Below, piece by piece: positions 9,882-19,963 of a DNA stretch of 64,000 nt. This stretch comes from Thermomonas sp. GTDB taxonomy: Bacteria > Pseudomonadota > Gammaproteobacteria > Xanthomonadales > Xanthomonadaceae. Below the pieces are notes generated by a model, which did not search any database, was not told the origin of the DNA, and saw only the letters and a list, made by a program, of their open reading frames with translations. Every line of letters starts with the position of its first letter. Within the stretch, counting starts at the first letter, position 1. Position numbers and translations under genes: made by a program. The stretch is from assembly GCF_023953935.1 (NCBI RefSeq), contig NZ_JAMLIW010000002.1, forward strand, positions 267,804 to 331,803, given 5' to 3'.

Positions 9882-11312
9882 ATGCCCGCAGCCGCCGCCA
9901 GCCTCACACCCAGCCAGCTCAACACCCTCGCGCGCGAGCTGCTCGAAGGCAGCTTCCCGGCGGTGCTGGTGGAAGGTGAAATCGGCAACCTCGCCCGCCC
10001 GGCCTCCGGGCATCTCTATTTCACCCTCAAGGATGCCCGCGCGGCGGTGCGCTGCGCGCTGTTCAAGCCCAAGAGCCAATGGCTGAAGTTCGTCCCCAGG
10101 GAAGGCATGCAGGTGCTGGTGCGCGGACGGCTGACACTGTACGAACCGCGCGGCGACTACCAGCTGCTGCTGGACACCATGGAGGAGGCCGGCGAAGGCG
10201 CGCTGCGGCGGGCGTTCGAGGAACTCAAGCAACGGCTCGACGCCGAGGGTCTGTTCGACCCCGCGCGCAAACGCGCCCTGCCCACCTTCCCGCGTCGGAT
10301 CGGGGTGCTCACCTCGCCGTCCGGGGCGGTGATCCGCGACATCCTCAGCGTGCTGCGGCGGCGCTTCCCGCTGCTGGAGGTCGAGCTGCTGCCGGTGCCG
10401 GTGCAGGGCACTGCCGCGGCCGCGCAGATCCGCGCGCTGCTGGCGCGCGCCGATGCCAGCGGCCGTTATGACGTGTTGGTGCTGGCCCGCGGCGGCGGCT
10501 CGCTGGAAGACCTGTGGGCCTTCAATGACGAAGCGCTGGCGCGGGCGGTGGCGGCGTGCGCCACGCCGGTGATTTCCGCGATTGGCCATGAAACCGACTT
10601 CTCGCTGACCGACTTTGCCGCCGACCTGCGCGCGCCCACGCCATCGGCCGCCGCCGAGCTGCTGGCCCCGGACGCGATCGAACTGCACGCGCGGCTGGAG
10701 CACCTGCAGCGCCGCCTGCTTGCCCAGCACGAGTCCGGCCTGCGCGAACGCGCCCAGCGCGCCGACCGCGCCTTCCTGCGCTTGCACGCGCAGCGCCCGC
10801 AGGCGCGACTGGAGGCGCAGCGCCAGCGCCTGGTTCACGCGCAGCTGCGACTGGCCGGTACCCTGGCGCAGCGCCTGCAGCAAGGGTCCGGAACCCTGCG
10901 AACTTTGGTCGCGCAGCTGCGCGCCGGCCATCCGCGCCGGCGTGCCGAACAGCTGCGCGGACAGTTCCAGGCCTTGGTCGCACGCCTGCGCGCCAACCAT
11001 CCGCGCCAGCAAGTCGAACGCCAACGCGAACGCCTGTCGGCGCTGGCCGGTCGGCCGCGCGCGCTCCTGATCCAGTCCCTGCAAAACGACGTGCTCCATC
11101 TCGGCGGCCTGGCGCGCTCACTGCATGCCATCAGCCCGCTGGCCACCGTGGATCGCGGCTACAGCATCCTGCAGCGGGAAGATGGCTCGATCATTCGTTC
11201 GGTCGCCGGCGTGGCCATCGGGGAACGCGCCAGCGCGCGCGTCGGGGACGGTGACTTGCAGCTGCAGGTCACCGGCATCCTGCCCAAGCGCGGGACCGGC
11301 AACGCGACCTGA
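9882..11312 (+). CDS. xseA: Exodeoxyribonuclease VII large subunit
   Basis: XseA is the catalytic subunit of exonuclease VII, which degrades single-stranded DNA with XseB. The 476-residue protein has an N-terminal OB-fold (residues about 6-105, with [18 protein letters not shown]), the catalytic core with [31 protein letters not shown] and [11 protein letters not shown], and a long helical, Arg/Gln/Leu-rich C-terminal region typical of the coiled-coil part. The start is only 13 bp beyond the IS3 element, so any native promoter has been displaced and expression probably starts inside the IS or upstream of it. Confidence 0.95.
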   Translation: MPAAAASLTPSQLNTLARELLEGSFPAVLVEGEIGNLARPASGHLYFTLKDARAAVRCALFKPKSQWLKFVPREGMQVLVRGRLTLYEPRGDYQLLLDTMEEAGEGALRRAFEELKQRLDAEGLFDPARKRALPTFPRRIGVLTSPSGAVIRDILSVLRRRFPLLEVELLPVPVQGTAAAAQIRALLARADASGRYDVLVLARGGGSLEDLWAFNDEALARAVAACATPVISAIGHETDFSLTDFAADLRAPTPSAAAELLAPDAIELHARLEHLQRRLLAQHESGLRERAQRADRAFLRLHAQRPQARLEAQRQRLVHAQLRLAGTLAQRLQQGSGTLRTLVAQLRAGHPRRRAEQLRGQFQALVARLRANHPRQQVERQRERLSALAGRPRALLIQSLQNDVLHLGGLARSLHAISPLATVDRGYSILQREDGSIIRSVAGVAIGERASARVGDGDLQLQVTGILPKRGTGNAT

Positions 11313-11383
11313 GAGGCGCATGCGTCGCAGCCGTCGCCACGAAAAGTCACGCTTGAACCAACCGCTCGAATGTGCCATATGAA

Positions 11384-14260
11384 TCAGCCGTCCAATCCAG
11401 ACAGGGCCAGCGGCACAGGGCGTCCGAACAGGAAGCCTTGGGCGTGGGTACAGCCCAGCTCGATCAGGGTTTGCCGCTGACCCTCGGTTTCCACGCCCTC
11501 GGCGATCAGTTCGATGTTCAGACTGCCGGCCAGCGCGATGATCGCGCGAATCACCGCAATGCTTTCGTGGCGCACATTGCCCTCAAGTCCGGATACGAAG
11601 CTGCGGTCGATCTTGAGGCTGGCGATCGGGAACCGGTGCAGGTAGGACAGCGCGGAGAACCCGGTGCCGAAATCGTCGAGCTGGGCCAGGATGCCGTGCC
11701 GGCGCAGCACGTCCAGGCATTCGCGGGTGCGTGGCGCGTCATCGAGCAGGGCCACCTCGGTGATTTCCACGCGCAGCCGATCCGGCCCCAGGCCGGCCCC
11801 CTCGATCAATCCGAGCAGACGACTGGAAAAATCCGCCGCGCGGAAATGCCGCGGCGACACGTTGATCGCGACATAGCCGGGCAGGGAATGACTGGCGATG
11901 TCGGAGATCACCCGGGCATACATCAGCCAATCGACCTGTTCGATCAGGCCGCTGTCCTCACCGATGTCCAGAAACTGGCCCGGCAGCAGCAGGCCCAGCT
12001 GCTCGTGCTGCCAGCGCAGCAGCGCCTCGTGGCCGAAGACTTCGCCGCTGCGGATGTCCACGATCGGCTGGTAGTGCGGCAGGAACTGCTCGGACTGGAT
12101 CGCGCGCCGCATGTCCGCTTCGAGGTCGAGGCTGCGGGTTGCCTCGCGGTGCATTTCCTCGTCGAACATCGCGCAGCGATCGCGCCCGTCCTGCTTGGCC
12201 CGGTACATGGCGGCGTCGGCGTCGCGCAGCATCTCCTCGCCGCTGTGGTAGCGCGGATGCCAGACCGCGATGCCGATGCTGGCACTGGGAAACAGCTCGC
12301 GCCCGGCCACCCAGACCGGGGCCGACAGCGCGGCGAGCACGCGGTGCGCCAGCTCCTCGGCCTTGCCTGGGTTCTCGAGGCGTTCGGCGAGAATCGCGAA
12401 CTCGTCGCCGCCCAGCCGCGCAACGACGTCGCTGCCGCGCACGCAGCCGACGATCCGCCGGCCAGCCTCGACCAGCAATTCGTCGCCGACCGCATGGCCG
12501 ACGCTGTCATTGACCAGCTTGAAGCGGTCCAGGTCCATGAACAGGACCGCGAAGCAGGCCTCCGGGTCGCGCGCCGCCGAGGAAATCGCCCGTCCCAGCC
12601 GATCCAGCAGCTGCAGGCGATTGGGCAGCCCGGTCAGCGCATCGTGCATCGCCTGGTGGATGAGCTTGCGCTCGGCGCGCATGCGCTCGCTGATCTGCTC
12701 GACCAGTTCGACGTTGGCCTCCGCCAGCTCGCGGGTGCGCTCGCTGACGCGCTGTTCCAGCCCGGCGTGGGCCTGGACCAGGCGATCCTGCGCCTGCTTG
12801 CGCTGGAGGCTGCTGCCGATGTGCATGGCCACGAAGGTCAGCAGGTCCTGGTCGCCGGCGCTGAACTTCACGTCACCCGAATAGCTTTGCACCGCGATCA
12901 CGCCGACCACCTGATCCCCGTGCAGCAGCGGCACGCCCAGCCAGTAGGCCGCGTGGGTGCCGTGGGTGCGCACCTTGCCCTCGGCTTCCAGCTCGCCGAT
13001 CCGCTCCCGGTCGGCCAGCAGCGGCTGGCCCGTCCTGAGCACGTATTCGGTCAGCCCATCGGCCAGCTTGCGCGGCTTGCGATCCGGGTCGCGTTCGTCC
13101 ACCGAATACGGGAACTCGAGCATGCTGCCGTCCTCGGACAGCATGGCGATGTAGAAATTGCGCGCATACAGCAGCCCGCTGACGATGTCATGGACCTCGG
13201 CATGGAAATGGCCGAGGCTCTCGCTGGTCATCGACAGCTCGGCGATCCGGTACAGGGCGCGCTGGATGTCCTGCACGCGCTTGCGTTCGATGATCTCGGC
13301 CTGCAATTCGTCATTGGCGCGCTGCAAATCAGCGGTGCGCTCGGCCACCCGCGACTCGAGCTGTTTGCGGGTCTGCCGCCGTTCCAGCGCGGTCAGGACG
13401 TGCTGGGCCACGAAGGCCAGCAGGATGCGATCGTCTTCGCTGTAGACGTTTGCCTTGCGATAGTTCTGCACGACCAGCGCGCCCATGACCCGCTCGTCGC
13501 GGCTCATCGGCACCCCCAGCCAGTCGGCGCTGTCCGGGCCGTTTTCCGGCTGGTCTGGAATGCCGAACATCTCGCGCAACATCGTCGACGGCCCGCGCAG
13601 GGTCTCGCCGCTGCGCAGCAGGTGCATGGTCAGGGTGTTGCCTTCCTCGGTGACCTGGATCTCCTGTTCGGGATCGTTGACCCAAGGGTCGAGTTGGTCG
13701 ACGAAATACAGGAAGCGCATCACCTGCCGGCGATCGTCGTACAGCACGATGTAGAAATTGTCGGCGTACATCAGCTCGCCGATGATCGAATGCACCTTGC
13801 GCAGCATCACCTGCAGGTCGAGCGCGCTGCCGGCCAGATCGGCGATCTCGAACAGGGCCTGGCGCAGTTGCTCGGAGCGCTGCAGGGATTCGATCTGCTG
13901 CGTAGCCAGCACCGCCAGCACCGCCTGGTCCACCAGCTGGCGGGCGCTCTCCGGCCAATACTGCGCAATCCCCTCGGGCCAGTCTCGGGGATGGCTGGCC
14001 ACCACGTTCAGGATGATGCCTTCGGGGCCGGTCCAGCCCAGCCGCAGCGCCCCGGCCGAGGCCGGTTCGCCGGTGACGCCGATATCGCTGCCGGTTCCCA
14101 GCGCCGGATGCTGCCAGGACAAACGCACCCGCGCCCCGACCGGCAGGGTCTGAGCCAGGCGATCGGCCACGCCGCCCAGCACCCCGCGCCGTTGCCGCAC
14201 GGCGGCTTCCCTGGACGGCGGTGGCGCAGCGTGTGAAAAGGCGTTCATCGTCCGCGTCAT
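11384..14260 (-). CDS. Cyclic di-GMP signalling protein: two GAF domains, GGDEF and EAL
   Basis: The 958-residue protein has no membrane segment. Two GAF-type sensory domains occupy roughly residues 105-235 and 300-440, each with the YADNFYIVLYDD/YARNFYIAMLSE pattern and a WLGVP core, joined by helical linkers. The GGDEF motif is exact (617-621) and preceded at the correct distance by an RxxD inhibitory site (608-611). The EAL domain has E745 in HEALLRW, NVSPRHF, ITEVALLDD, DDFGTG (862-867) and the C-terminal EGVET, so both synthesis and hydrolysis of cyclic di-GMP look possible. The ligands of the GAF domains cannot be told. The start could also be the in-frame ATG at 14248. Confidence 0.9.
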   Translation of the reverse strand: MTRTMNAFSHAAPPPSREAAVRQRRGVLGGVADRLAQTLPVGARVRLSWQHPALGTGSDIGVTGEPASAGALRLGWTGPEGIILNVVASHPRDWPEGIAQYWPESARQLVDQAVLAVLATQQIESLQRSEQLRQALFEIADLAGSALDLQVMLRKVHSIIGELMYADNFYIVLYDDRRQVMRFLYFVDQLDPWVNDPEQEIQVTEEGNTLTMHLLRSGETLRGPSTMLREMFGIPDQPENGPDSADWLGVPMSRDERVMGALVVQNYRKANVYSEDDRILLAFVAQHVLTALERRQTRKQLESRVAERTADLQRANDELQAEIIERKRVQDIQRALYRIAELSMTSESLGHFHAEVHDIVSGLLYARNFYIAMLSEDGSMLEFPYSVDERDPDRKPRKLADGLTEYVLRTGQPLLADRERIGELEAEGKVRTHGTHAAYWLGVPLLHGDQVVGVIAVQSYSGDVKFSAGDQDLLTFVAMHIGSSLQRKQAQDRLVQAHAGLEQRVSERTRELAEANVELVEQISERMRAERKLIHQAMHDALTGLPNRLQLLDRLGRAISSAARDPEACFAVLFMDLDRFKLVNDSVGHAVGDELLVEAGRRIVGCVRGSDVVARLGGDEFAILAERLENPGKAEELAHRVLAALSAPVWVAGRELFPSASIGIAVWHPRYHSGEEMLRDADAAMYRAKQDGRDRCAMFDEEMHREATRSLDLEADMRRAIQSEQFLPHYQPIVDIRSGEVFGHEALLRWQHEQLGLLLPGQFLDIGEDSGLIEQVDWLMYARVISDIASHSLPGYVAINVSPRHFRAADFSSRLLGLIEGAGLGPDRLRVEITEVALLDDAPRTRECLDVLRRHGILAQLDDFGTGFSALSYLHRFPIASLKIDRSFVSGLEGNVRHESIAVIRAIIALAGSLNIELIAEGVETEGQRQTLIELGCTHAQGFLFGRPVPLALSGLDG

Positions 14261-14419
14261 ATTGCCTGCAAGCCGGGGGTGGCGCCATCCTTGCCACTGC
14301 TCGGACAACCCCAACCGACATACTGGTGCGTTTGTCGAAGTATGCACCTTGCCATCCACCGCGTGGAAATTTCGCGACGCCCCTTCCAGAACGCCGGTTC
14401 CGCGCATAGTCTGGTGCCG

Positions 14420-14971
14420 ATGGACGTGCCCGAGGCCAGCGACGAGGACCTGATGGCGGCTTGGGTGGCCGGGACCGCCGGGGCCTTCGAACAGCTCTAC
14501 GCGCGCTACCGGCAACGGCTGTATCGACACCTGCTGCGGCACCTGCGCGACAACGCGTTGACCGATGAGCTGTTCCAGGATGTCTGGCAAAAAATCATCG
14601 CCGCGCGCGCGCAATGGCGGCCGGAGGGCAGCTTCGCCAGCTGGCTGTTCGCCATCGCCCATCACCGATTGAGTGATCACTGGCGGCGCAGCGCGCACCG
14701 CCCGCCGGCACCGAGCGATGCCGACGAACGGCTGGCGCAGATCGCCGATCCCGACACGCCCGAACGCGCGCTGTCCGAATTCGAACGCCGCCGTCAGCTG
14801 CAGCTGGCCCTGGATGGCCTGCCCGGCGAGCAGCGCGAGGTGCTGCTGCTGCGGCTCGAACAGGAACTGTCGCTGGATGAAATCGGTGCCATCGTCGGCG
14901 CCGGCCGGGAAACCGTCAAATCCCGGCTGCGCTACGGCATGGACAAACTGCGTGCGAGGCTGGCGCCATGA
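14420..14971 (+). CDS. ECF-type RNA polymerase sigma factor
   Basis: The 183-residue protein has sigma region 2 (ELFQDVWQKIIAARAQW with GSFASWLFAIAHHRLSDHWRR, contacting the -10 element and polymerase) and region 4 (LPGEQREVLLLRLEQELSLDEIGAIVG, split into helices, for -35 recognition). Regions 1 and 3 are absent, as in extracytoplasmic-function sigma factors. The ATG at 14420 was chosen because conserved sequence begins there; about 47 codons of open frame upstream are not family-like. It overlaps the next gene by 4 bp (ATGA), indicating a sigma/anti-sigma pair, and is divergent from the GGDEF-EAL gene. Confidence 0.9.
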   Translation: MDVPEASDEDLMAAWVAGTAGAFEQLYARYRQRLYRHLLRHLRDNALTDELFQDVWQKIIAARAQWRPEGSFASWLFAIAHHRLSDHWRRSAHRPPAPSDADERLAQIADPDTPERALSEFERRRQLQLALDGLPGEQREVLLLRLEQELSLDEIGAIVGAGRETVKSRLRYGMDKLRARLAP

Positions 14972-16023
14972 ACCGCTTCCCGCCCGAACCGCTGGATGCC
15001 GAGGAGCGCGCATTGGCGGCGCAGCTGCCGCGCCTGCGTGGCCGCGGCGAACCGGCGCCGGAACTGGACGCGCGCATTCTGGCCGCTGCCCGCACCGCGC
15101 CGCCGGAAGCTGGCCACCGCAGCCCGCGGCAGCCGCGCCATTGGCAGATGCCGGCCGCGCTGGCCGCCTCGCTCTGCCTGGCGGTCGGGCTGGCCTGGCA
15201 GCTGCGGCAGGCGCCGAGCCGGCACGCGCAGATGGACGCCGCGCGGCCGGTCGCCACGGCACCGGAGGCGGCAGTCGCTGCACCACCCACACCACCCGCA
15301 CTCCCAGCCCCGACCGCCGTGCCGGCGCCGGCGATCAGCCCGATGGTCGCGCCCGCGCAGGAAGCCGGCACCCGGCGCCTGTCCGCTCCGGCGGCGCCCG
15401 AGGCCGCGCCTGCCCGCTCGTCAGCTGCGTCCGTGGATGCAGCAGCAGCGCCGCCTCAGCCGCGTCCCGAAGCGGTCGCGCAGGAGGCCCTCGCGGCGCC
15501 ATCGGTCACCGAAAAATCCGGAACCGGGCATCCCGCACCCGCGCCAGCAGCTCCGCCGGCTCCGGTCGCACCGCCGCCGCCTGCGGCCCCGATCAACGCA
15601 TTTCCAGCCGAGGCCGATGCGAATGAAGCCCCGCGCAGCGTGCGCCAAACGCACGGAGGCGCAGACCGGCGCCGGGCAATGGCAACAGAAGCGGCACCTG
15701 CGCCCAAAGCGCTCACCGCGCCCTCGCCAGCGCCAGCCGCCGCGGCGCGCCCGGCCGCCACGACCACGCCGCCGGCACAGGCCGCGGCTGCGGCCAGCGC
15801 CGCACGCACCGCGGCGGAAACCGAGGACGCCGACGCCGACCTGCCGCCCGCGACGATGGATTCGCCCTCGGCGCGCGAAGCCTGGCTGCGCCGGATCGCC
15901 GAGCTTGCCCACGCGGGGCGCATGGATGAGGCACGCGCCAGTCTCGCCGAGTTCCGCAGACGCTATCCGAATGAGCGAATCCCCGCAGTGCTGAAGGGGC
16001 TGGAGCAGGAGACACCGCGTTGA
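14968..16023 (+). CDS. Probable anti-sigma factor with Pro/Ala-rich periplasmic region
   Basis: The 351-residue product has a charged cytoplasmic N terminus (about 60 residues), one transmembrane segment near 62-76 (PAALAASLCLAVGLAW) and about 200 residues that are mostly Ala and Pro. A short folded C-terminal part follows (REAWLRRIAELAHAGRMDEARASLAEFRRRYP divided over two helices), resembling a TPR-like pair. Coupling to the sigma gene by an ATGA overlap suggests it holds that sigma factor at the membrane. No classical zinc anti-sigma H-x3-C-x2-C motif is seen, so the role rests on context and topology. Confidence 0.65.
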   Translation: MNRFPPEPLDAEERALAAQLPRLRGRGEPAPELDARILAAARTAPPEAGHRSPRQPRHWQMPAALAASLCLAVGLAWQLRQAPSRHAQMDAARPVATAPEAAVAAPPTPPALPAPTAVPAPAISPMVAPAQEAGTRRLSAPAAPEAAPARSSAASVDAAAAPPQPRPEAVAQEALAAPSVTEKSGTGHPAPAPAAPPAPVAPPPPAAPINAFPAEADANEAPRSVRQTHGGADRRRAMATEAAPAPKALTAPSPAPAAAARPAATTTPPAQAAAAASAARTAAETEDADADLPPATMDSPSAREAWLRRIAELAHAGRMDEARASLAEFRRRYPNERIPAVLKGLEQETPR

Positions 16024-16096
16024 TCCGACAGCGAAGCCTGCACCCGGCCTGACCTGGATCGGCCCGGCGCGCCTGCCGAACCGCTAAAATGCGCGG

Positions 16097-17887
16097 ATGA
16101 ACTCTCGAACCCAGGCGTCGCCCAAGGCGCCGATCGGCGCATTGCGCGCGCTGTGGCCGTTCATGCGCCGCCACTCCGGGCTGTTCATGGCCTGGCTGCT
16201 GGCGCTGGCCTGCTCCTCGACCGCCACCTTGAGCCTGCCGATCGCCTTTCGGCAGATGATCGACAAGGGCTTCAGCAGCGGCGCCAACATCGACCGCGTG
16301 TTCGGCTTCGTGCTGATCGTCATCGTGGTGCTGGCACTGGCCACCGCAGCGCGCTATTTCTTCGTCACCCTGCTCGGTGAAAAGGTCGTCGCCGACCTGC
16401 GCACCGGCCTGTATTCGCATCTGCTCGAACTGGACGCCGGTTTTTACGACCGCAGCCGCAGCGGCGAACTGGTCTCGCGCCTGACCGCCGACGCCGAACT
16501 GCTGCGCAGCGTCATTGCTTCCAGCATGTCGGTGGCCCTGCGCAGCTGTGTCACCGTAATCGGCTCGCTGGTGATGCTGTTCGTCACCAGCCCCAAGCTC
16601 GCCGCCTGGGCGCTGGTCGGCATCCCCTGCGCGGTAGTTCCAATCGTGATGGGCGCGCGCCGGATCCAGAAAACCTCACGTGCCAGCCAGGACCGGATCG
16701 CCGACGCCAACGCGCTGGCCACCGAAGCGCTGGGCGCCGTGCGCACGGTTCAGGCCGACGCCCGCGAAGGCTACGAGGGCCAGCGCTACGCCAGCGCAAT
16801 GGCGGTAGCGGTGGCCACGGCGCGGCGCCGGATCGGCGCCCAGGCGATCGTCACCGGGGTCGCCATCACCCTGATTTTCGGTGCCGTGATCGTGGTGCTG
16901 TGGTCGGGCGCGCACGATGTCATCAGCGGCAAGCTCAGCGCCGGCCTGCTCGGCCAATTCGTGATGTACGCAATGCTCGGCGGCGGTTCGGTCGGCGCCC
17001 TGGCGGAAGTCTGGAACGAATTGCAGAAGGCCGCCGGCGGCATGGGCCGGATCCATGAGTTGCTCGACGAGGCGCCGGCGATCGCCGCCCCCGCCGATCC
17101 CAGCCCGCTGCCTATTCCGCTGCGCGGCGAGATCCACTTCGACAACGTCACCTTCCACTACCCGCAGCGGCCCGATCAGGCCGCGCTGCAAGACTTCAGC
17201 CTGCGCGTGCGCCCCGGCGAGACGGTGGCGCTGGTGGGGCCGTCGGGCGCCGGCAAGAGCACGGTGATTTCAATGCTGCTGCGCTTCCATGACCCCGCAA
17301 TCGGCGCGATCACGCTGGACGGCACCGACATCCGCCGCTTCGACCCGGCCCAGCTGCGCGGCGCGATCGCCCTGGTCGCGCAGGCGCCAGTGATCTTCGC
17401 CGCCAGCGCCGCCGACAACATCCGCTACGGGCGGCTGGAGGCCAGCGCCGCCGAGGTGCGCGGCGCCGCCGATTCGGCCAAGGCCAGCGAATTCCTCGAC
17501 GCGCTGCCGGAGGGCTTCGACAGCGAACTGGGCGAGCGCGGCACCCGCCTGTCGGGCGGCCAGCAGCAGCGCATCGCGATCGCCCGCGCCCTGCTCAAGA
17601 ATGCGCCGATCCTGCTGCTCGACGAGGCCACTTCGGCGCTCGACGCGCAGAGCGAACGCGCGGTGCAGGAAGCGCTGGAAAACCTGATGCAAGGCCGCAC
17701 CACGCTGGTAGTGGCGCACCGCCTCGCTACCGTGCTCAAGGCCGACCGGATCGTGGTGATGGACCACGGCCGGGTGGTCGCCGAGGGCAGCCACGCGCAG
17801 CTGTTGGCCCAGGGCGGGCTGTACGCCGAACTGGCGAAACTGCAATTCCTCGACGCGACCGCCGCGCCCGCACCGGCTACTGCATGA
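16097..17887 (+). CDS. MsbA-like ABC exporter, fused membrane and ATPase domains
   Basis: The 596-residue half-transporter has six predicted membrane helices in its first ~320 residues and an ATPase domain with Walker [10 protein letters not shown] (381-389), signature LSGGQQQ (485-491) and Walker [12 protein letters not shown] (aspartate at 509). It would act as an inner-membrane homodimer. It belongs to the lipid/multidrug exporter group near MsbA; the substrate is not readable and no lipid A biosynthesis gene is next to it. The last 11 bp overlap the end of convergent hbdH. Confidence 0.88.
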   Translation: MNSRTQASPKAPIGALRALWPFMRRHSGLFMAWLLALACSSTATLSLPIAFRQMIDKGFSSGANIDRVFGFVLIVIVVLALATAARYFFVTLLGEKVVADLRTGLYSHLLELDAGFYDRSRSGELVSRLTADAELLRSVIASSMSVALRSCVTVIGSLVMLFVTSPKLAAWALVGIPCAVVPIVMGARRIQKTSRASQDRIADANALATEALGAVRTVQADAREGYEGQRYASAMAVAVATARRRIGAQAIVTGVAITLIFGAVIVVLWSGAHDVISGKLSAGLLGQFVMYAMLGGGSVGALAEVWNELQKAAGGMGRIHELLDEAPAIAAPADPSPLPIPLRGEIHFDNVTFHYPQRPDQAALQDFSLRVRPGETVALVGPSGAGKSTVISMLLRFHDPAIGAITLDGTDIRRFDPAQLRGAIALVAQAPVIFAASAADNIRYGRLEASAAEVRGAADSAKASEFLDALPEGFDSELGERGTRLSGGQQQRIAIARALLKNAPILLLDEATSALDAQSERAVQEALENLMQGRTTLVVAHRLATVLKADRIVVMDHGRVVAEGSHAQLLAQGGLYAELAKLQFLDATAAPAPATA

Positions 17888-18695
17888 ACCAGCCGTGGCT
17901 GACCACCAGTGATTGACCGGTCAGCGCATTGCTTGGCCAGGCGGCAAAGGTCAGCGCCGCCTGCGCGACGTCATCGACGGTGGTGAACTGACCATCCACG
18001 GTGTCCTTCAACATCACCTTCTTGATCACGTCCTCTTCGCTGATCCCCAGCTCCTGCGCCTGCTCGGGGATCTGCTTCTCCACCAGCGGCGTGCGCACGA
18101 AGCCCGGGCAGATGACGTTGCTGCGGATGTTGTGCGCGGCGCCTTCTTTCGCAATCACCTTGGCCAGACCTTCCAGCCCGTGCTTGGCGGCGACGTAGGG
18201 GCTCTTGAGCTTCGAGGCTTCCTTCGAATGCACCGAGCCCATGAAGATGATGCTGCCGCCGCGGCCGGAGGCGATCATCTGCCGCACCGCCGCGCGTGAG
18301 GTCAAAAAGCCGCCGTCCAGATGCACCGCGATGAGCTTCTTCCAGTCCGAGAACCTGAAGTCCTGGATCGGCGCGACGATCTGGATGCCGGCATTGCTGA
18401 CCAGGATATCGACCGGGCCCAGCGCCTGCTCCACCTGCGCGAAACCGGCCTCGACTGCGGCCTCGTCGGTCACGTCCATCGCCACGCCCAGCGTGCGCAC
18501 GCCCTTCTTCGCGATCTCGTCGGCGGTGGCTTGCGCGATCTCCTGCTTGAGATCGGCGATGACCACGTCGGCGCCGGCGTCGGCATAGACCTCGGCGATG
18601 CGCTTGCCGAGGCCGCTGGCAGCGCCGGTGACCAGGGCCAGCTTGCCCTTCAGGCTGAGCAGGTGGCTGGCGTGGACTTCGATGTTCTGGCTCAT
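17877..18695 (-). CDS. hbdH: 3-hydroxybutyrate dehydrogenase (short-chain dehydrogenase)
   Basis: The 272-residue short-chain dehydrogenase has the NAD-binding TGAASGLG (23-30), NAG (101-103) and the catalytic triad S154, Y167 and K171. [11 protein letters not shown] and the C-terminal [11 protein letters not shown] ending match D-3-hydroxybutyrate dehydrogenases, which interconvert 3-hydroxybutyrate and acetoacetate. The adjacent patatin-like gene is a frequent partner in this group and may release fatty acids or hydroxyacids. Assignment to this substrate within the large SDR family is by similarity. Confidence 0.82.
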   Translation of the reverse strand: MSQNIEVHASHLLSLKGKLALVTGAASGLGKRIAEVYADAGADVVIADLKQEIAQATADEIAKKGVRTLGVAMDVTDEAAVEAGFAQVEQALGPVDILVSNAGIQIVAPIQDFRFSDWKKLIAVHLDGGFLTSRAAVRQMIASGRGGSIIFMGSVHSKEASKLKSPYVAAKHGLEGLAKVIAKEGAAHNIRSNVICPGFVRTPLVEKQIPEQAQELGISEEDVIKKVMLKDTVDGQFTTVDDVAQAALTFAAWPSNALTGQSLVVSHGWFMQ

Positions 18696-18738
18696 GGGGG
18701 TTGTCCTGTACTGCGGGGGAATGGGTGCGGCGGAACGG

Positions 18739-19893
18739 TCACTCGCCGTAGCGACGCTCGGAGTGCGTGGCCTGGTGGTCGATGACGCAGAAACCGCCCG
18801 CGCACGGCGGCCGGTGGGCGTCGAGCAGGGCCAGCGAGCCCTGCATGTCGCTCATGCCCGCCACCCAGTGCTCACGCATCGACTGCGCGGAAAATTCGTA
18901 ATCCTTGTTCTGGGATTCGAAGGGCTTGGGTCGGTGGATGACGTGAACGAGGGTGACCGCCGGCATCTGGCTGGCTTGCAGCAGCGCCCGCACCTCGGGG
19001 CGGGCACGCCGGTCTTTCGGCAACAGCTCGGCCATCCGGTGCAGATCGTGCCGCAGCTGGTGGCGCTCGCGCACCAGATCGCTGACCAGGCGCGTGCGGC
19101 TGGAAAAACGGATGTCCTTCTGGCGCTCGGCCACCGCCTCGAGGTCCTCCGGAAGCGCGCCGCGCGCGCTGAACAAATCGACCTGGAAGATCGTCGCGCG
19201 CCCGTCCGCCCGACCCTTGAGCTGTTCCATCACCCGCGCCAACGGCGTGTTCGAAACCAGCCCGCCATCCCAATAGTGACGACCGTCGATCGCGATCGCC
19301 GGAAACCCGGGCGGCAGCGCACCGCTGGCCATCACGTGTTCGGGGCGGATGCGGATGCTGCGGTTGTCGAAATGCACCAGGTTGCCGGTTTCCACATCCA
19401 CGGCATCCACCGAGAAATGCACCGCACCGTCGTTGATGCGATCGAAATCGACCAGCTCGAGCAGGGTTTCGCGCAGCGGCTGGGTGTCGTACACGCTGGC
19501 CGGCGGGTGTGGCCACCATTCCCACCACGGGCGCGGGCTGAAGAACCCCGGAACGCCCATCCAGACGCCCCACAGCGCGGCGCCGGTATTCATCCACGGC
19601 CGCAGGAGGGCATCCGGGTGTTTGACCGCAGGCTCGACGAACGGCAGGCTCACGCGCTCCCAGAACGCGTGCAGCCGCTCGACCCGGCGCGTAGGCGGAT
19701 TGCCGACGATCAGCGCGGCGTTGATCGCGCCGATCGACACCCCGGCCACCCAGTCGATGTCGCCGCTGCGCGCCGCCAGCGCCTCGAACGCACCGGCCTG
19801 ATAGGCCCCCAGCGCGCCGCCGCCTTGCAGCACCAGTGCGGTGAAGGGCCGATCGGTTGCCGCCGGCGGGTGACTTGCCTTGATCCTTGGCAT
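18739..19893 (-). CDS. Patatin-like phospholipase (DUF3734 type)
   Basis: The 384-residue serine hydrolase has the patatin oxyanion loop [11 protein letters not shown] (from residue 24), the nucleophile S53 in GVSIG and the DGG dyad aspartate near residue 208 (YWDGGLVSN). The C-terminal third, with RKP-like [11 protein letters not shown], matches the extension called DUF3734. No signal peptide is seen, so it is probably cytoplasmic or peripheral. It lies 43 bp upstream of hbdH on the same strand and likely shares its transcript, suggesting a role in lipid or polyhydroxybutyrate turnover, an inference from context. Confidence 0.85.
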   Translation of the reverse strand: MPRIKASHPPAATDRPFTALVLQGGGALGAYQAGAFEALAARSGDIDWVAGVSIGAINAALIVGNPPTRRVERLHAFWERVSLPFVEPAVKHPDALLRPWMNTGAALWGVWMGVPGFFSPRPWWEWWPHPPASVYDTQPLRETLLELVDFDRINDGAVHFSVDAVDVETGNLVHFDNRSIRIRPEHVMASGALPPGFPAIAIDGRHYWDGGLVSNTPLARVMEQLKGRADGRATIFQVDLFSARGALPEDLEAVAERQKDIRFSSRTRLVSDLVRERHQLRHDLHRMAELLPKDRRARPEVRALLQASQMPAVTLVHVIHRPKPFESQNKDYEFSAQSMREHWVAGMSDMQGSLALLDAHRPPCAGGFCVIDHQATHSERRYGE

Positions 19894-19963
19894 GAATGAA
19901 TGTTTGCGAATCGGACCCGTTCAAGTTAGCGCGGCGTGCGCCGCGAACGCGTGAACGTCCGCG

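Noticed and set aside
11372-14236. 954-codon plus-strand open frame
   Set aside because: Lies antisense to the GGDEF-EAL gene, whose catalytic motifs are intact; composition (His/Gln/Ala-rich) is that of a reverse-complement shadow.
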